A stretch of DNA of 64,000 nucleotides from Caldithrix sp. (GTDB lineage: Bacteria > Zhuqueibacterota > Zhuqueibacteria > Thermofontimicrobiales > Sulfurfontimicrobiaceae). The translations under genes and the position numbers were made by a program. The notes under the pieces are model-generated. The model was given only the letters and a program-made list of their open reading frames with translations, had not been told where the DNA came from and made no database searches. Below are positions 10,401-17,244 of the stretch, piece after piece. Location of the stretch: the NCBI GenBank assembly GCA_020722815.1, contig DYKB01000024.1:1-64000 (forward strand), read 5' to 3'. The first letter of the stretch is position 1. Every line of letters starts with the position of its first letter.

Positions 10401-11141
10401 GCAGGTATTGATAAAACGTGGCAGGTCCAGGAAAAACCTGGTTTTTCCATTTATCGTCTCAAATAGATAGCCTTGTAACGCCATTCCACCAAACGGGGTT
10501 TGAATAATCACATGACTTTCACCTTCAGGAATATCCTTCCGGTTTACGAGCAAATAGGATTTATTTTGGGGGCGAATTGAATTAATTTTAAAATAGTTAT
10601 GTAAAGATTTCGATTTTATGGGAATCTCTTTGCCAATAAACTGTTTTTCAAATTTAACTATTTCCAATAAATCCGATTTATCAGTCCACTGGCCTTTGAA
10701 TTCCAGCCCGAATTGGAGATAAAAGCGGTTCAGGGCGTCATCAGAGAGCCAGGTTTTTCCATCCGGTGAAAAAGCGCCCAGATTATCCAGAATAACTATT
10801 TTTCTACCGGCATTTAGTTGCCGGGTCAGCCAAAAGAGATATTTTTCAGGTTCTTTCATGACTGAACCAGTGTACCAGGAGATAATCCCCTGATAATTTT
10901 TCATCTTTTCGTCACCAGGTATGCCGAGTTCAATATCCTGGTAATCGAATTGATAACGCTGGCGCGAAAGTGGCTGATGCAGGTGGACACGAAAAAGATT
11001 ATTTTGAGACGAGAAGCCCTCACTACTTTTAAATAATACCAGAATTCGCTTTTTTTGCTTTGGCTGTACAAAAACCGGGGTGATAAAGATAGCAAATGTG
11101 TAGCATACAATAAAAAAATAGATAAAGTGCTTTTTTTTCAT
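7443..11141 (-). CDS. PelA-like polysaccharide deacetylase with three tandem Rossmann-like domains
   Basis: 1232 residues, exported (signal peptide about 1-26). The last third matches the PelA deacetylase region: GRRIFYSHIDGDG (residues about 795-805), ATHSYSHPYDW (about 870-880, the HxxxH-type metal site), RIMPMNIYIHYYIGD, and a closing region GELRTIRF-x8-DLHRCNGVIGY like the PelA end. Upstream there are three similar copies (starting near residues 32, 259 and 536) of the domain that PelA has once. Each has an ILVLF/LGLL/ILALY strand, then GIISWYT, AILSWFQ or GILTWFH, then RKIVILDNLGAF, RKVIILGNFGAF or KVVIFGNFGAI. The N-terminal GH166 hydrolase domain of PelA is absent. The enzyme should remove acetyl groups from an exported amino-sugar polymer in the periplasm. 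First gene of the operon; AAGGAG precedes the ATG. Confidence 0.8.
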   Translation of the reverse strand: MKKKHFIYFFIVCYTFAIFITPVFVQPKQKKRILVLFKSSEGFSSQNNLFRVHLHQPLSRQRYQFDYQDIELGIPGDEKMKNYQGIISWYTGSVMKEPEKYLFWLTRQLNAGRKIVILDNLGAFSPDGKTWLSDDALNRFYLQFGLEFKGQWTDKSDLLEIVKFEKQFIGKEIPIKSKSLHNYFKINSIRPQNKSYLLVNRKDIPEGESHVIIQTPFGGMALQGYLFETINGKTRFFLDLPRFINTCLSRPVRKQDLPQKKVLGLLKKAENPIASESYIHRFAFKPLLEMGYATDYHFIENGFPPASVMKDYAAILSWFQTAEMLDGEQYIDWLLDQILAGRKVIILGNFGAFKAFKENVSATNHDLSIDWWIIWSKLNNFFYPFGLEFLGGWTGDSTVLEIKSKEPTMVEKDLPLVKTDLTHYYTWHSVHPENKIYLEVTRNDQANSESAFIVRTPFGGMAFEGYLMKWDANENQLKFRINLAAFLKDCLTYPAKQLPASIPMITHAQILTDEFKQKIEMPLKSASSLPDAPNEIKRWILALYDGAESPDLDQNPIRTRAEVILNHLGLLVEHWDLQKGLPTVEKMKKFRGILTWFHDPVLKNSADYVDWLQEQIQNGIKVVIFGNFGAIYDQKNQLPTPNVKAAFKSLDLRYWDLKILPGKKQKIIHKSNEMLDFEAPVDLKAMQPILTKVTSENPANKVYLTLSDSRIGKIDAIVITSKGGIALDETPFKEGIKNKEWMENLNAVLKGRGELETAENEPIGFWRINPFQFFTEAFDLKNLPIPDVTTLNGRRIFYSHIDGDGLTGISLIDLKSYASEFVRDQILKKYPLPISASVITKEIEEKGFPFYNRGYLVAKSIFALENIEPATHSYSHPYDWRHGDMDARLMNDQWEWEVKGLDYDQEIYASVRFIEKNLLPPAKKVNLYLWSGRCNPDERPLERLEHLSVRNMNGGDPIFDTRFPSYSTLCPRATRVNGYWQYHTSASNDFIYTKGWTRNFDNMANLVDHFKRTETPVRIMPMNIYIHYYIGDRQAGLDGLKKAYDYCSNSAIAPLFTSEYVGIVEDFINLRQFALPAGGFRIMHPGELRTIRFDNCQQYPDLHRCNGVIGYIHHQNSLYVHLNDEMQHDIYLSDNLPGQVYLKSCSHYVDKWQATSELVSFQMRGLGKCEFCIANLPPANNYRLIIQKVDQHSRPAVIVNDSISTDKNGDFKFNTILKGYQGKYLVKLTRNE

Positions 11142-11645
11142 CGTTTCTGAACTCCTTATTCGTTAGCAAGCAAGAATAAGAATTATGATTTGAAAGTTAT
11201 TCAGGAAGTAATTTATTTTTTCTGGTTTCATATCCAGTTCATATAAATGCGTGCTTTTCCAAAAGAGATGATATTTTCATTCAAGTGAAACGAAAAAATT
11301 ATATTTATCAATACCTTATGCTTTTCCATGCTGCGTACAGGATGACATGAGGTACCATTTTCGAATGAACCAATTAAATATATCAACTAATTAAAGAAAA
11401 TTCAATCAATTTTTAATTTTAATTATTTGAAGCTGTGTATTTTATCTACACTTACTGGTCATCATCGTTCCATCTGATTAAAAAAAATCCTGAGGAACAT
11501 TTTAAAATTTATTTGGGTAAAAAGTGTGCATGATTGTTAGTGATGATTTCGAATTATCGACAGATACTGGATTCGAAGTTTTTTAGAAAGCATGCATTCG
11601 ATCAAAAAGCAGTTTCTGAATTATTTCGCAGAATGGAGGTTTGTT
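11142..11645. other. intergenic region between divergent operons
   Basis: About 500 AT-rich bases separate the minus-strand polysaccharide operon from the plus-strand peptidase gene. It must hold divergent promoters, but I could not fix a convincing pair of boxes. No gene, repeat with clear ends or RNA was recognised. An in-frame ATG at 11592 would extend the peptidase, but it has no ribosome site. Confidence 0.5.
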
Positions 11646-12326
11646 ATGTATTTTGACAGTTTTCAACTTATTATTATTTTGGTGACCGTTGTTATTGGTG
11701 GATGGGCGCAATATCGCGTGAGTAGTGCCTATCGTAAATACAGTCGATTTGGAACGCGCCGGGGAATGACCGGTGCCGAAATAGCCCGAAGTCTTTTAAA
11801 AGGGAGTGGCTCTTACGATGTTAAGGTTGGTGCCATCGCGGGAGAAATGACAGATCATTATGATCCCCGATCCCAGGAACTAAATCTGTCGGAAGGTGTT
11901 TATAATAGTCCATCAATTGCAGCCGTTGGTATTGCCGCACACGAGGTTGGGCATGCGATCCAGCATCATGTCAGCTATTTTCCGCTGCACGTGCGAAATA
12001 TGCTGGTACCTGTTGTCAGTTTTGGTTCAAATCTGGCGTGGCCTATCATCATCGGTGGATTGATTTTTAGCTGGGGATTTTTACTGGATATTGGAATTTA
12101 TCTCTATGCTGCAGTGGTGGCTTTCCATTTAATTACTTTACCAGTGGAACTGGATGCGAGTAAACGCGCCGTGACATTATTAAATACGGGCGGGTATTTG
12201 CAACAGGAAGAATTAGCCGGCGCAAAAAAGGTCCTCTCAGCGGCCGCCATGACGTATGTTGCAGCAACATTGGTTGCAATTCTGACTTTAATTCGATTGC
12301 TTGTTCTGCGAAATAGCAACGATTAA
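11646..12326 (+). CDS. YugP-like membrane zinc metallopeptidase
   Basis: 226 residues. The start at 11646 has GGAGGT just upstream and places a membrane segment first (FQLIIILVTVVIGGWAQY), as usual in this family (Zn_peptidase_2, YugP type). The metal site is HEVGH at residues about 99-103, inside AAHEVGHAIQH. Two or three further hydrophobic segments follow, and a conserved LPVELDASKRA near residue 180 supplies the expected third ligand region. The upstream segment RGMTGAEIARSLL is also typical. The family is found widely in bacteria; its substrate is not settled. It stands alone between two long intergenic regions, just before the chaperone cluster, which would fit a role in membrane protein quality control, but that is inference. 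Confidence 0.9.
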   Translation: MYFDSFQLIIILVTVVIGGWAQYRVSSAYRKYSRFGTRRGMTGAEIARSLLKGSGSYDVKVGAIAGEMTDHYDPRSQELNLSEGVYNSPSIAAVGIAAHEVGHAIQHHVSYFPLHVRNMLVPVVSFGSNLAWPIIIGGLIFSWGFLLDIGIYLYAAVVAFHLITLPVELDASKRAVTLLNTGGYLQQEELAGAKKVLSAAAMTYVAATLVAILTLIRLLVLRNSND

Positions 12327-12677
12327 AATTATAAAATAAAGGTAACGACCCTTGCAATGTTAGGTTCGTGGATTTAAGTGAAGAATAAATAAACGCAGCG
12401 ACCACAGAAATTAGCAGCGGGAATTAATGAAAAAAAAATGTAGATTTATTGATTTTCAACCTGACCCTAAAAATGGTAATTAGTGAATCGACCTCTTGCT
12501 AAATTCGATAATTATTTTTCCACGTCCTCTGCGTTTAAAGTTTTATCAGTTTTTCAACTTAACGTTGTATACTATTCAGGTTGGCTGTTTCACGGTTAGA
12601 AACGTTTTGTTTTTAATATTTTTTAACCCTGATCCGGAAATAATTAAACCTTCAACCTGATTTGTTATAAAAGAAGT
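12327..12677. other. intergenic region upstream of grpE
   Basis: No gene seen. AAACGCAG at 12391-12398 and CTGCGTTT at 12529-12536 are inverted copies, with flanking words (ACCACAGAAATTAG, TTCCACGTCCTCTGCG) of the kind found in degraded dispersed repeats. I read it as a decayed MITE-like element with low certainty. Confidence 0.35.
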
Positions 12678-12692
12678 CTGTCATTTTGTCAG
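12678..12692. promoter_or_regulatory. near-palindromic candidate stress operator upstream of grpE
   Basis: CTGTCATTTTGTCAG is two half sites, CTGTCA and TGTCAG, around TTT, nearly inverted copies of each other. It lies about 20 bases before the -35 box of the grpE promoter candidate. A closely matching 15-mer (GTGACATTTTGTCAG) is upstream of dnaK at 16951. No CIRCE element (TTAGCACTC-N9-GAGTGCTAA) is present, so this could be the heat-shock control site used instead. Function is inferred. Confidence 0.45.
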
Positions 12693-12711
12693 ACAATGAA
12701 GATAAATTCAG

Positions 12712-12740
12712 TTGATGCTTAATCTTATGTAAAATAATAT
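12712..12740 (+). promoter_or_regulatory. candidate sigma-70-type promoter of grpE
   Basis: TTGATG (12712-12717) and TAATAT (12735-12740) are 17 bases apart, close to the vegetative consensus. Transcription would begin near 12747, giving a leader of about 110 bases before the grpE ATG at 12856. Confidence 0.5.
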
Positions 12741-12855
12741 GTTATCGTATTTTTTTTAAGATGGCATGTATTTTGCCTATTTTTTAAAAAAATGGAAATC
12801 AGATTTATTTTTAACATGATTAATTAAAAATAAAAATTTGGAGGTAAATTTTCGC

Positions 12856-13527
12856 ATGGCAGTTGAAGATAAAATTAATGAACAAACTAATCATGCCAGA
12901 AAAAAAGAAACCGAATCTGCATCGGGAGAGAATAACCAACCGCATGAAGTAACTGAAGAAGCTTTTTCAGGCGATGAAAAAAATATCGAAGTGGATGAAA
13001 AAGCACGTGATGAAATAGAAATTGAAATCGCAGATACTGTTGCGAGTTCGAAGACTGAATCTTCAACTGAAAAAAAGGCTGATGATACCAACCTGAAATT
13101 GGCCAATGAATATTTCGATCAACTTCAAAGGCTACAGGCAGAGTTTATGAATTATAAAAAACGTATGGAACGTGAACGGGAAAATCTAAACCGATATTTA
13201 AAAACTGATCTAATACGAAAAATTTTGCCTGTTATTGATGATTTTGAGCGTTTTTTAGCGAGTCATCAGAAAGAAATTAAAGAAAATGGTGGGTTAAATG
13301 GTATTCAACTCGTGTATGATAAGTTGAGTCAGGTGCTGAAAGATGAAGGATTAGAGCCAATTGCAGCATTGGGCGAAGCATTTGATCCGAATTTACATGA
13401 GGCGCTGTTACTTCAGGAGGCTAGTGAAGATCAGGATGGTAAAGTCTTGGAAGTCTGGGAAAAAGGGTATTTCCTGGGCGATTCCTTGTTACGTCCTTCA
13501 AAGGTCAAGGTTGGTAAGAAAAAATAG
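12856..13527 (+). CDS. grpE: GrpE nucleotide exchange factor
   Basis: 223 residues. GrpE opens the DnaK nucleotide site so that ADP leaves and the chaperone cycle restarts. The ATG at 12856 follows GGAGGT by 10 bases; an in-frame TTG at 12838 overlaps that site and is rejected. The first 75 residues are acidic and low in complexity. The GrpE core follows: a long helix with QRLQAEFMNYKKRMERE, then KILPVIDDFERFL, and the beta wing with GLEPIAALGEAFDPNLHEAL and a closing LLRPSKVKVGKK. The dnaJ-type gene begins 19 bases downstream, so the two share a transcript. dnaK itself is 3.7 kb away, which is less usual than a grpE-dnaK-dnaJ operon. Confidence 0.96.
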   Translation: MAVEDKINEQTNHARKKETESASGENNQPHEVTEEAFSGDEKNIEVDEKARDEIEIEIADTVASSKTESSTEKKADDTNLKLANEYFDQLQRLQAEFMNYKKRMERERENLNRYLKTDLIRKILPVIDDFERFLASHQKEIKENGGLNGIQLVYDKLSQVLKDEGLEPIAALGEAFDPNLHEALLLQEASEDQDGKVLEVWEKGYFLGDSLLRPSKVKVGKKK

Positions 13528-13546
13528 CAGGCAGGTGATTTGGTAA

Positions 13547-14482
13547 ATGGCAAATAAAGATTACTATGACATATTAGGGGTTGGTGAAAAAGCCAGTGTT
13601 AATGAAATTAAAACTGCGTACCGGAATCTGGCCAAGAAATATCACCCTGATGCAAATCCGGGCAACAAAGCCGCTGAAGAGAAATTTAAGGGGATTTCCG
13701 AGGCATATACCGTATTAAGCGATCCCAAAAAACGCGCGCAATATGATCAAATGCGTCGGCTGGGTGCGTTTGATAGCGCGGGTGGTTTTGATTTTAATCG
13801 AGCCGGTAATCCTTTCGGTGGTGGCGGTTCCTCATTTTTTTGGCAATCAGGGGGGGGGAGCGGGAATATTTTTGAGGAAATATTTGGCTCAGGTGGTTTT
13901 GATTCAATTTTTAATACAGGTTTTTCTCCCCGACAACGGCATTCACCAAAGGGGCAGGATGTTGAAGTTACCGTTCAAATTCCTTTTGATTTGGCAGTAA
14001 ATGGTGGAACGCATTCCTTTAAATTGAGTGGCGGGACCCATTTTGATAGCAGTAAAACTTTTAATTTAAAAATCCAGCCCGGAACAATCTCAGGGACGCG
14101 AATGCGTTTACAAGGCCAGGGAGGAACTGCTGGCCGTAATGGAACTGCTGGAGATTTGATGGTAACAATTTCCGTTGCGCCCCATCCTGATTTTCGGATG
14201 GAAGGTCTGGATATTCATAGCGATATTACCATAAATTTTGTTCAGGCCGCATTGGGAACCGCGGTGAAAATTCAGAATGTTTATAATAAAACTATTGAAC
14301 TGAAGATTCCGCCGGGAACCCAACCGGATCGTATCTTCCGTCTGCCTGGTTTGGGAATTGCGAGTACTTCCCGAATTGGCGATCATTACGTTCATGTTAA
14401 AGTTTCGATTCCAGCTTCACTAAACGATGAACAACGTGATAAATTACGTGAATTTGCACGTTCGGCGAATCTGGAAATTTAA
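13547..14482 (+). CDS. DnaJ-family co-chaperone of CbpA type
   Basis: 311 residues. The J domain (1-70) has the HPD triad at residues 33-35, which triggers ATP hydrolysis by DnaK. A Gly/Phe-rich linker follows (about 75-130, for example [11 protein letters not shown] and [15 protein letters not shown]), then the two C-terminal substrate-binding domains (from about [17 protein letters not shown] to the end). The four CxxCxGxG zinc repeats of true DnaJ are missing, so this is a class II (CbpA-like) protein. It forms a pair with grpE, 19 bases upstream, and as the only J protein in this chaperone island it may serve as the main DnaK partner. The end is followed within 6 bases by a dispersed repeat. 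Confidence 0.93.
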   Translation: MANKDYYDILGVGEKASVNEIKTAYRNLAKKYHPDANPGNKAAEEKFKGISEAYTVLSDPKKRAQYDQMRRLGAFDSAGGFDFNRAGNPFGGGGSSFFWQSGGGSGNIFEEIFGSGGFDSIFNTGFSPRQRHSPKGQDVEVTVQIPFDLAVNGGTHSFKLSGGTHFDSSKTFNLKIQPGTISGTRMRLQGQGGTAGRNGTAGDLMVTISVAPHPDFRMEGLDIHSDITINFVQAALGTAVKIQNVYNKTIELKIPPGTQPDRIFRLPGLGIASTSRIGDHYVHVKVSIPASLNDEQRDKLREFARSANLEI

Positions 14483-14487
14483 TTGTT

Positions 14488-14683
14488 ACCTGAAATTCTA
14501 AAATGAATCGTTTTCGCTGAAGTCTTGACCCCATCTGTATCTCCCCCATTTTCAAAAAGCGAAAATGGAGGAGAGAATCCCGCTTTATCTCCCCCAAATT
14601 CCGCTTTTGGGAATTTGGGGGAGGCAGGAGGGGGTACTACTTTGATTCTGAACATCAAAAATTTCCATTTTAGAATTTTAGGG
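14488..14683. repeat. MITE-like element, family B, copy 1
   Basis: Terminal inverted repeats are ACCTGAAATTCTAAAATG at 14488-14505 and CATTTTAGAATTTTAGGG at 14666-14683, matching at 16 of 18 positions. Inside are two hairpins: CCATTTTC/GAAAATGG, and a perfect CCCCCAAATTCC/GGGAATTTGGGGG pair. A second copy with the same ends and core lies in the other orientation at 23952-24116. The unit of about 196 bases codes for nothing, so it would need a transposase from elsewhere. Its hairpins may also end transcription after the dnaJ-type gene. Confidence 0.85.
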
Positions 14684-14772
14684 GTTAATTAAAATGATTT
14701 GTGAATCCTCGATTAAGTTTTGATTTGAAATGAGGAACTAAAACAAATTTTATCTAAGTTAGGAGGAAAAAT

Positions 14773-16308
14773 ATGAATCGACCTAAGTGGAATATATTTA
14801 TTACATTAGGCGTTATGATTGGAATTATTGTTGGCTTGATAATCGCCGCTAATTTTGATTTTATGTTAAAAGGGAATGCTTCTGAAGCTAAAAATGAAAC
14901 GGAATCAGTTGCTTCACCAACTGCGAATGCTCAGGTTAACATCGCTGAACTGGAGAAAACCAGTCAAACCACGGTTGAGGTCGTAAAACGTGTCAGTCCA
15001 ACAGTTGTAACAATCACCAGTAAACAACGGGTAAAAGTGCGAAATCCCTGGTCCGAGTTTTTTGGTGACGATTTTTTCCGGCAGTTTGGCGGACGAATTC
15101 CGGATGAGGATCAGATTCGTCAAGGTCTTGGTTCGGGTGTGATCATCACCTCAGATGGTTATATTGTTACCAACAACCATGTTGTTGAAGATGCTGATGA
15201 ATTGGTCGTTATGATCAAGGGTGAAGAACATGAAGCCAAAGTTATTGGAGCCGATCCTCAGACTGATGTTGCCGTTGTTAAAGTCAATAAAAACAATCTC
15301 CCTTTCATCAAAATTGGTGACTCGGATAGATTGGAAGTTGGTGAGATCGTACTGGCAATTGGAAGTCCATTTTCCAAGCAGTTGGACAATACGGTAACGA
15401 TGGGTATTGTAAGTGCCAAGGGTCGGCGGAATCTCGATATTGGCGGTTCGCGAAATAATAATGCGCTGCTTTATCAGGATTTCATTCAAACTGATGCGGC
15501 GATTAATCCGGGTAATAGTGGTGGGGCATTGGTTAATTTACGTGGGGAGTTGGTTGGAATTAACACTGCTATTATTGGTCAGGCCAATGTTGGAATCGGA
15601 TTTGCTATTCCGATTAATCTGGTGAACTGGGTAAAGGAGCAGATTATCACCAGTGGCAGTGTGACACGTGGCTACCTGGGTGTCCAGATTGGGCCCGTCG
15701 ATCGAAAAACGGCAAAAGCACTGGGGATGAGTGAACCCAAAGGCGCTTTTGTGCATCGGGTCGAAAAGGATACGCCGGCTGAAAAAGCTGGAATTCAGGA
15801 AGGCGACGTAATTCTTGAATTCGATGGAAAATCGATAGTCGATCAAAATGATTTGACCCAGATGGTTGCCCAGTATAAACCCGGTACGACCGTAAAAGTG
15901 AAGGTCGTGACCTTAAATGGCAAGGAAAAGACTCTAAATGTCAAATTGATGACGCGGCCGGTTGAGGAGAAATTAGCTGAATCATCCGAAACAGCGGATG
16001 AGAGTGCGCTGGGAATTCAGGTGGAAAATTTAACACCCGAATTAAAACGCCGCTATAACCTTAATGAAGACTATGGTGTTGTTGTGGTATCTATCCGACG
16101 TGACAGTCCAGCGTTTGAACAGGGGCTCCGTGAAGGTGATTTAATAATGGAATATGGCCGTGATCGGGTTAAGATTGAAAGCAAGCGCCAATTCAATGAT
16201 ATAATTCGCGGCGCAGATCCGGGTGATGTTCTGTTATTCCGGGTGAAAAACAGAGCCGGAGCTGCTTTTATTGCAATCGAGATTCCTGAAAAGAAGGAAG
16301 ATAAATAA
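14773..16308 (+). CDS. Do-like serine protease (HtrA/DegP family), two PDZ domains
   Basis: 511 residues. A periplasmic protease and chaperone for misfolded envelope proteins. The N-terminal hydrophobic stretch (residues about 6-25, ITLGVMIGIIVGLIIAANF) is a signal anchor. The trypsin-like domain carries the full triad: His136 (NNHVVED), Asp165 (QTDVAVV) and Ser249 (NPGNSGGAL). A flexible loop near WSEFFGDDFFRQF matches the DegP LA loop. PDZ1 is at about 305-395 (TRGYLGVQIGPVDR) and PDZ2 at about 415-505 (GIQVENLTPEL, then DYGVVVVSIRRDSPAFEQG), as in DegP. TAGGAGG precedes the ATG. It follows a MITE-like element and ends at a strong hairpin (16326-16379). Its place between grpE/dnaJ and dnaK fits shared stress control. 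Confidence 0.95.
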   Translation: MNRPKWNIFITLGVMIGIIVGLIIAANFDFMLKGNASEAKNETESVASPTANAQVNIAELEKTSQTTVEVVKRVSPTVVTITSKQRVKVRNPWSEFFGDDFFRQFGGRIPDEDQIRQGLGSGVIITSDGYIVTNNHVVEDADELVVMIKGEEHEAKVIGADPQTDVAVVKVNKNNLPFIKIGDSDRLEVGEIVLAIGSPFSKQLDNTVTMGIVSAKGRRNLDIGGSRNNNALLYQDFIQTDAAINPGNSGGALVNLRGELVGINTAIIGQANVGIGFAIPINLVNWVKEQIITSGSVTRGYLGVQIGPVDRKTAKALGMSEPKGAFVHRVEKDTPAEKAGIQEGDVILEFDGKSIVDQNDLTQMVAQYKPGTTVKVKVVTLNGKEKTLNVKLMTRPVEEKLAESSETADESALGIQVENLTPELKRRYNLNEDYGVVVVSIRRDSPAFEQGLREGDLIMEYGRDRVKIESKRQFNDIIRGADPGDVLLFRVKNRAGAAFIAIEIPEKKEDK

Positions 16309-16325
16309 GAGAAAATATGATAATA

Positions 16326-16379
16326 ATCGGGTCAGATAATTTCATAAATAATAGATGAGTTGAAATTATCTGACCCGAT
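16326..16379 (+). terminator. long hairpin terminator after the HtrA-type gene
   Basis: ATCGGGTCAGATAATTTCA at 16326-16344 and its exact complement at 16361-16379 form a 19-base-pair stem with a 16-base loop, 18 bases after the stop codon. A T-rich stretch (TATTTTAGTTTTATT) follows. Stem length is greater than usual for an intrinsic terminator, so it could instead be a remnant of a small inverted-repeat element. Confidence 0.6.
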
Positions 16380-16429
16380 ATTTTAGTTTTATTACCCAAA
16401 TTATATGTGAACGAGGAGGTTGATGCAGA

Positions 16430-16723
16430 ATGCCAACTTATGAGTATTTATGTTCTAATTGTGGTTATCGTTTTGAAAAATTTCAGCGGATAACAGCAGA
16501 ACCTGAAAAAATTTGTCCAAATTGTCAACAAATGACAATAAAGCGAGTCATTAACGGTGGAAATGGCATTATTTTTAAAGGATCTGGATTCTATATAACT
16601 GATTATAAAAAGGGTCATTCAAGCCCTCCCACCAAGAGTGATTCGGCGGCTTCCTCCAGCAGTAGTAATGGTTCCTCCTCGACTACGAAACCAACCACAA
16701 CAAACGATTCTGCATCCCAATAA
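16430..16723 (+). CDS. FmdB-family zinc ribbon protein
   Basis: 97 residues. The start MPTYEYLCSNCGYRFEKFQ is the hallmark of the FmdB/CxxC_CXXC_SSSS family, with CSNC and CPNC as the two zinc knuckles (residues about 8-35). It continues with the usual GGNGIIFKGSGFYITDY, then a low-complexity tail rich in Ser, Thr and Gln (residues about 63-97). The family is thought to be regulatory, but no precise role is established. GAGGAGG lies 13 bases before the ATG. It is monocistronic here, between the HtrA hairpin and a dispersed repeat. Confidence 0.92.
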   Translation: MPTYEYLCSNCGYRFEKFQRITAEPEKICPNCQQMTIKRVINGGNGIIFKGSGFYITDYKKGHSSPPTKSDSAASSSSSNGSSSTTKPTTTNDSASQ

Positions 16724-16767
16724 AAGTGTGTTGATTGTCACCGAATGTAGTTCATAAACAGCCGTCC

Positions 16768-16851
16768 TGTCATCCTGAGCGAAGTGAAGTATCTCATAAG
16801 TAATTGAAAAATAGAGTTTCTTCACGCCGCTTCGCTTCGTTCAGAATGACA
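16768..16851. repeat. dispersed inverted repeat, family C
   Basis: TGTCATCCTGAGCGAAG on the left pairs with CTTCGTTCAGAATGACA on the right with few mismatches, separated by about 50 bases. Words of this kind (TCATCCTGAGCGAAG) recur in intergenic repeats of many bacteria. No second copy was found in this window. It may end transcription of the FmdB gene. Confidence 0.6.
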
Positions 16852-17244
16852 AAAATGATCTTTTTGGCGTAAATTTATTTATAAATTGTATTGACAAGGG
16901 AAAATTCATCTACTACAGGATTTTCCATTTTTTATATCGTGACGACTGAAGTGACATTTTGTCAGATTTTTCGGTCTTTATGGCGGATTTTTTTGATAAG
17001 ATTTGTTGCTTTCAGTTTTTATGATTTTGCCACAGTTTTATAAATTCAATATAATCAATCGAATAAGTAGTTAATAATTCGACATAAAATCATTGGCATG
17101 ATTCTTGAATTAATCTAGACCAAGTCTTAAATAATTAAATGACCTGGTTCCTGATTTTAAATAGCATCTTTTTTGAGCCGGGTCGTTAGATTGAATAGAA
17201 AATCTATCTATATAATTTTAAATTCTCATAAGGAGGTTTTTTTA
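16852..17244. other. dnaK upstream region
   Basis: About 390 bases without a gene, containing the shared 15-mer at 16951. TTGACA at 16891 is a perfect -35 box, but no good -10 box follows at 17 bases. TTGATA at 16993 is a second weak candidate. AGGAGG at 17231-17236 is the dnaK ribosome site. Confidence 0.5.
16951..16965. promoter_or_regulatory. near-palindromic candidate stress operator upstream of dnaK
   Basis: GTGACATTTTGTCAG differs at only two positions from the 15-mer before grpE (12678), and both are followed by A. The inner part TGAC-ATTTT-GTCA is a perfect inverted repeat. It lies about 280 bases before the dnaK start. Shared position upstream of two chaperone transcripts suggests one regulator; this is inference. 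Confidence 0.45.

Noticed and set aside
12327..17244. CIRCE (HrcA) operator before the chaperone genes
   Set aside because: No TTAGCACTC-N9-GAGTGCTAA or close variant was found in the upstream regions read.
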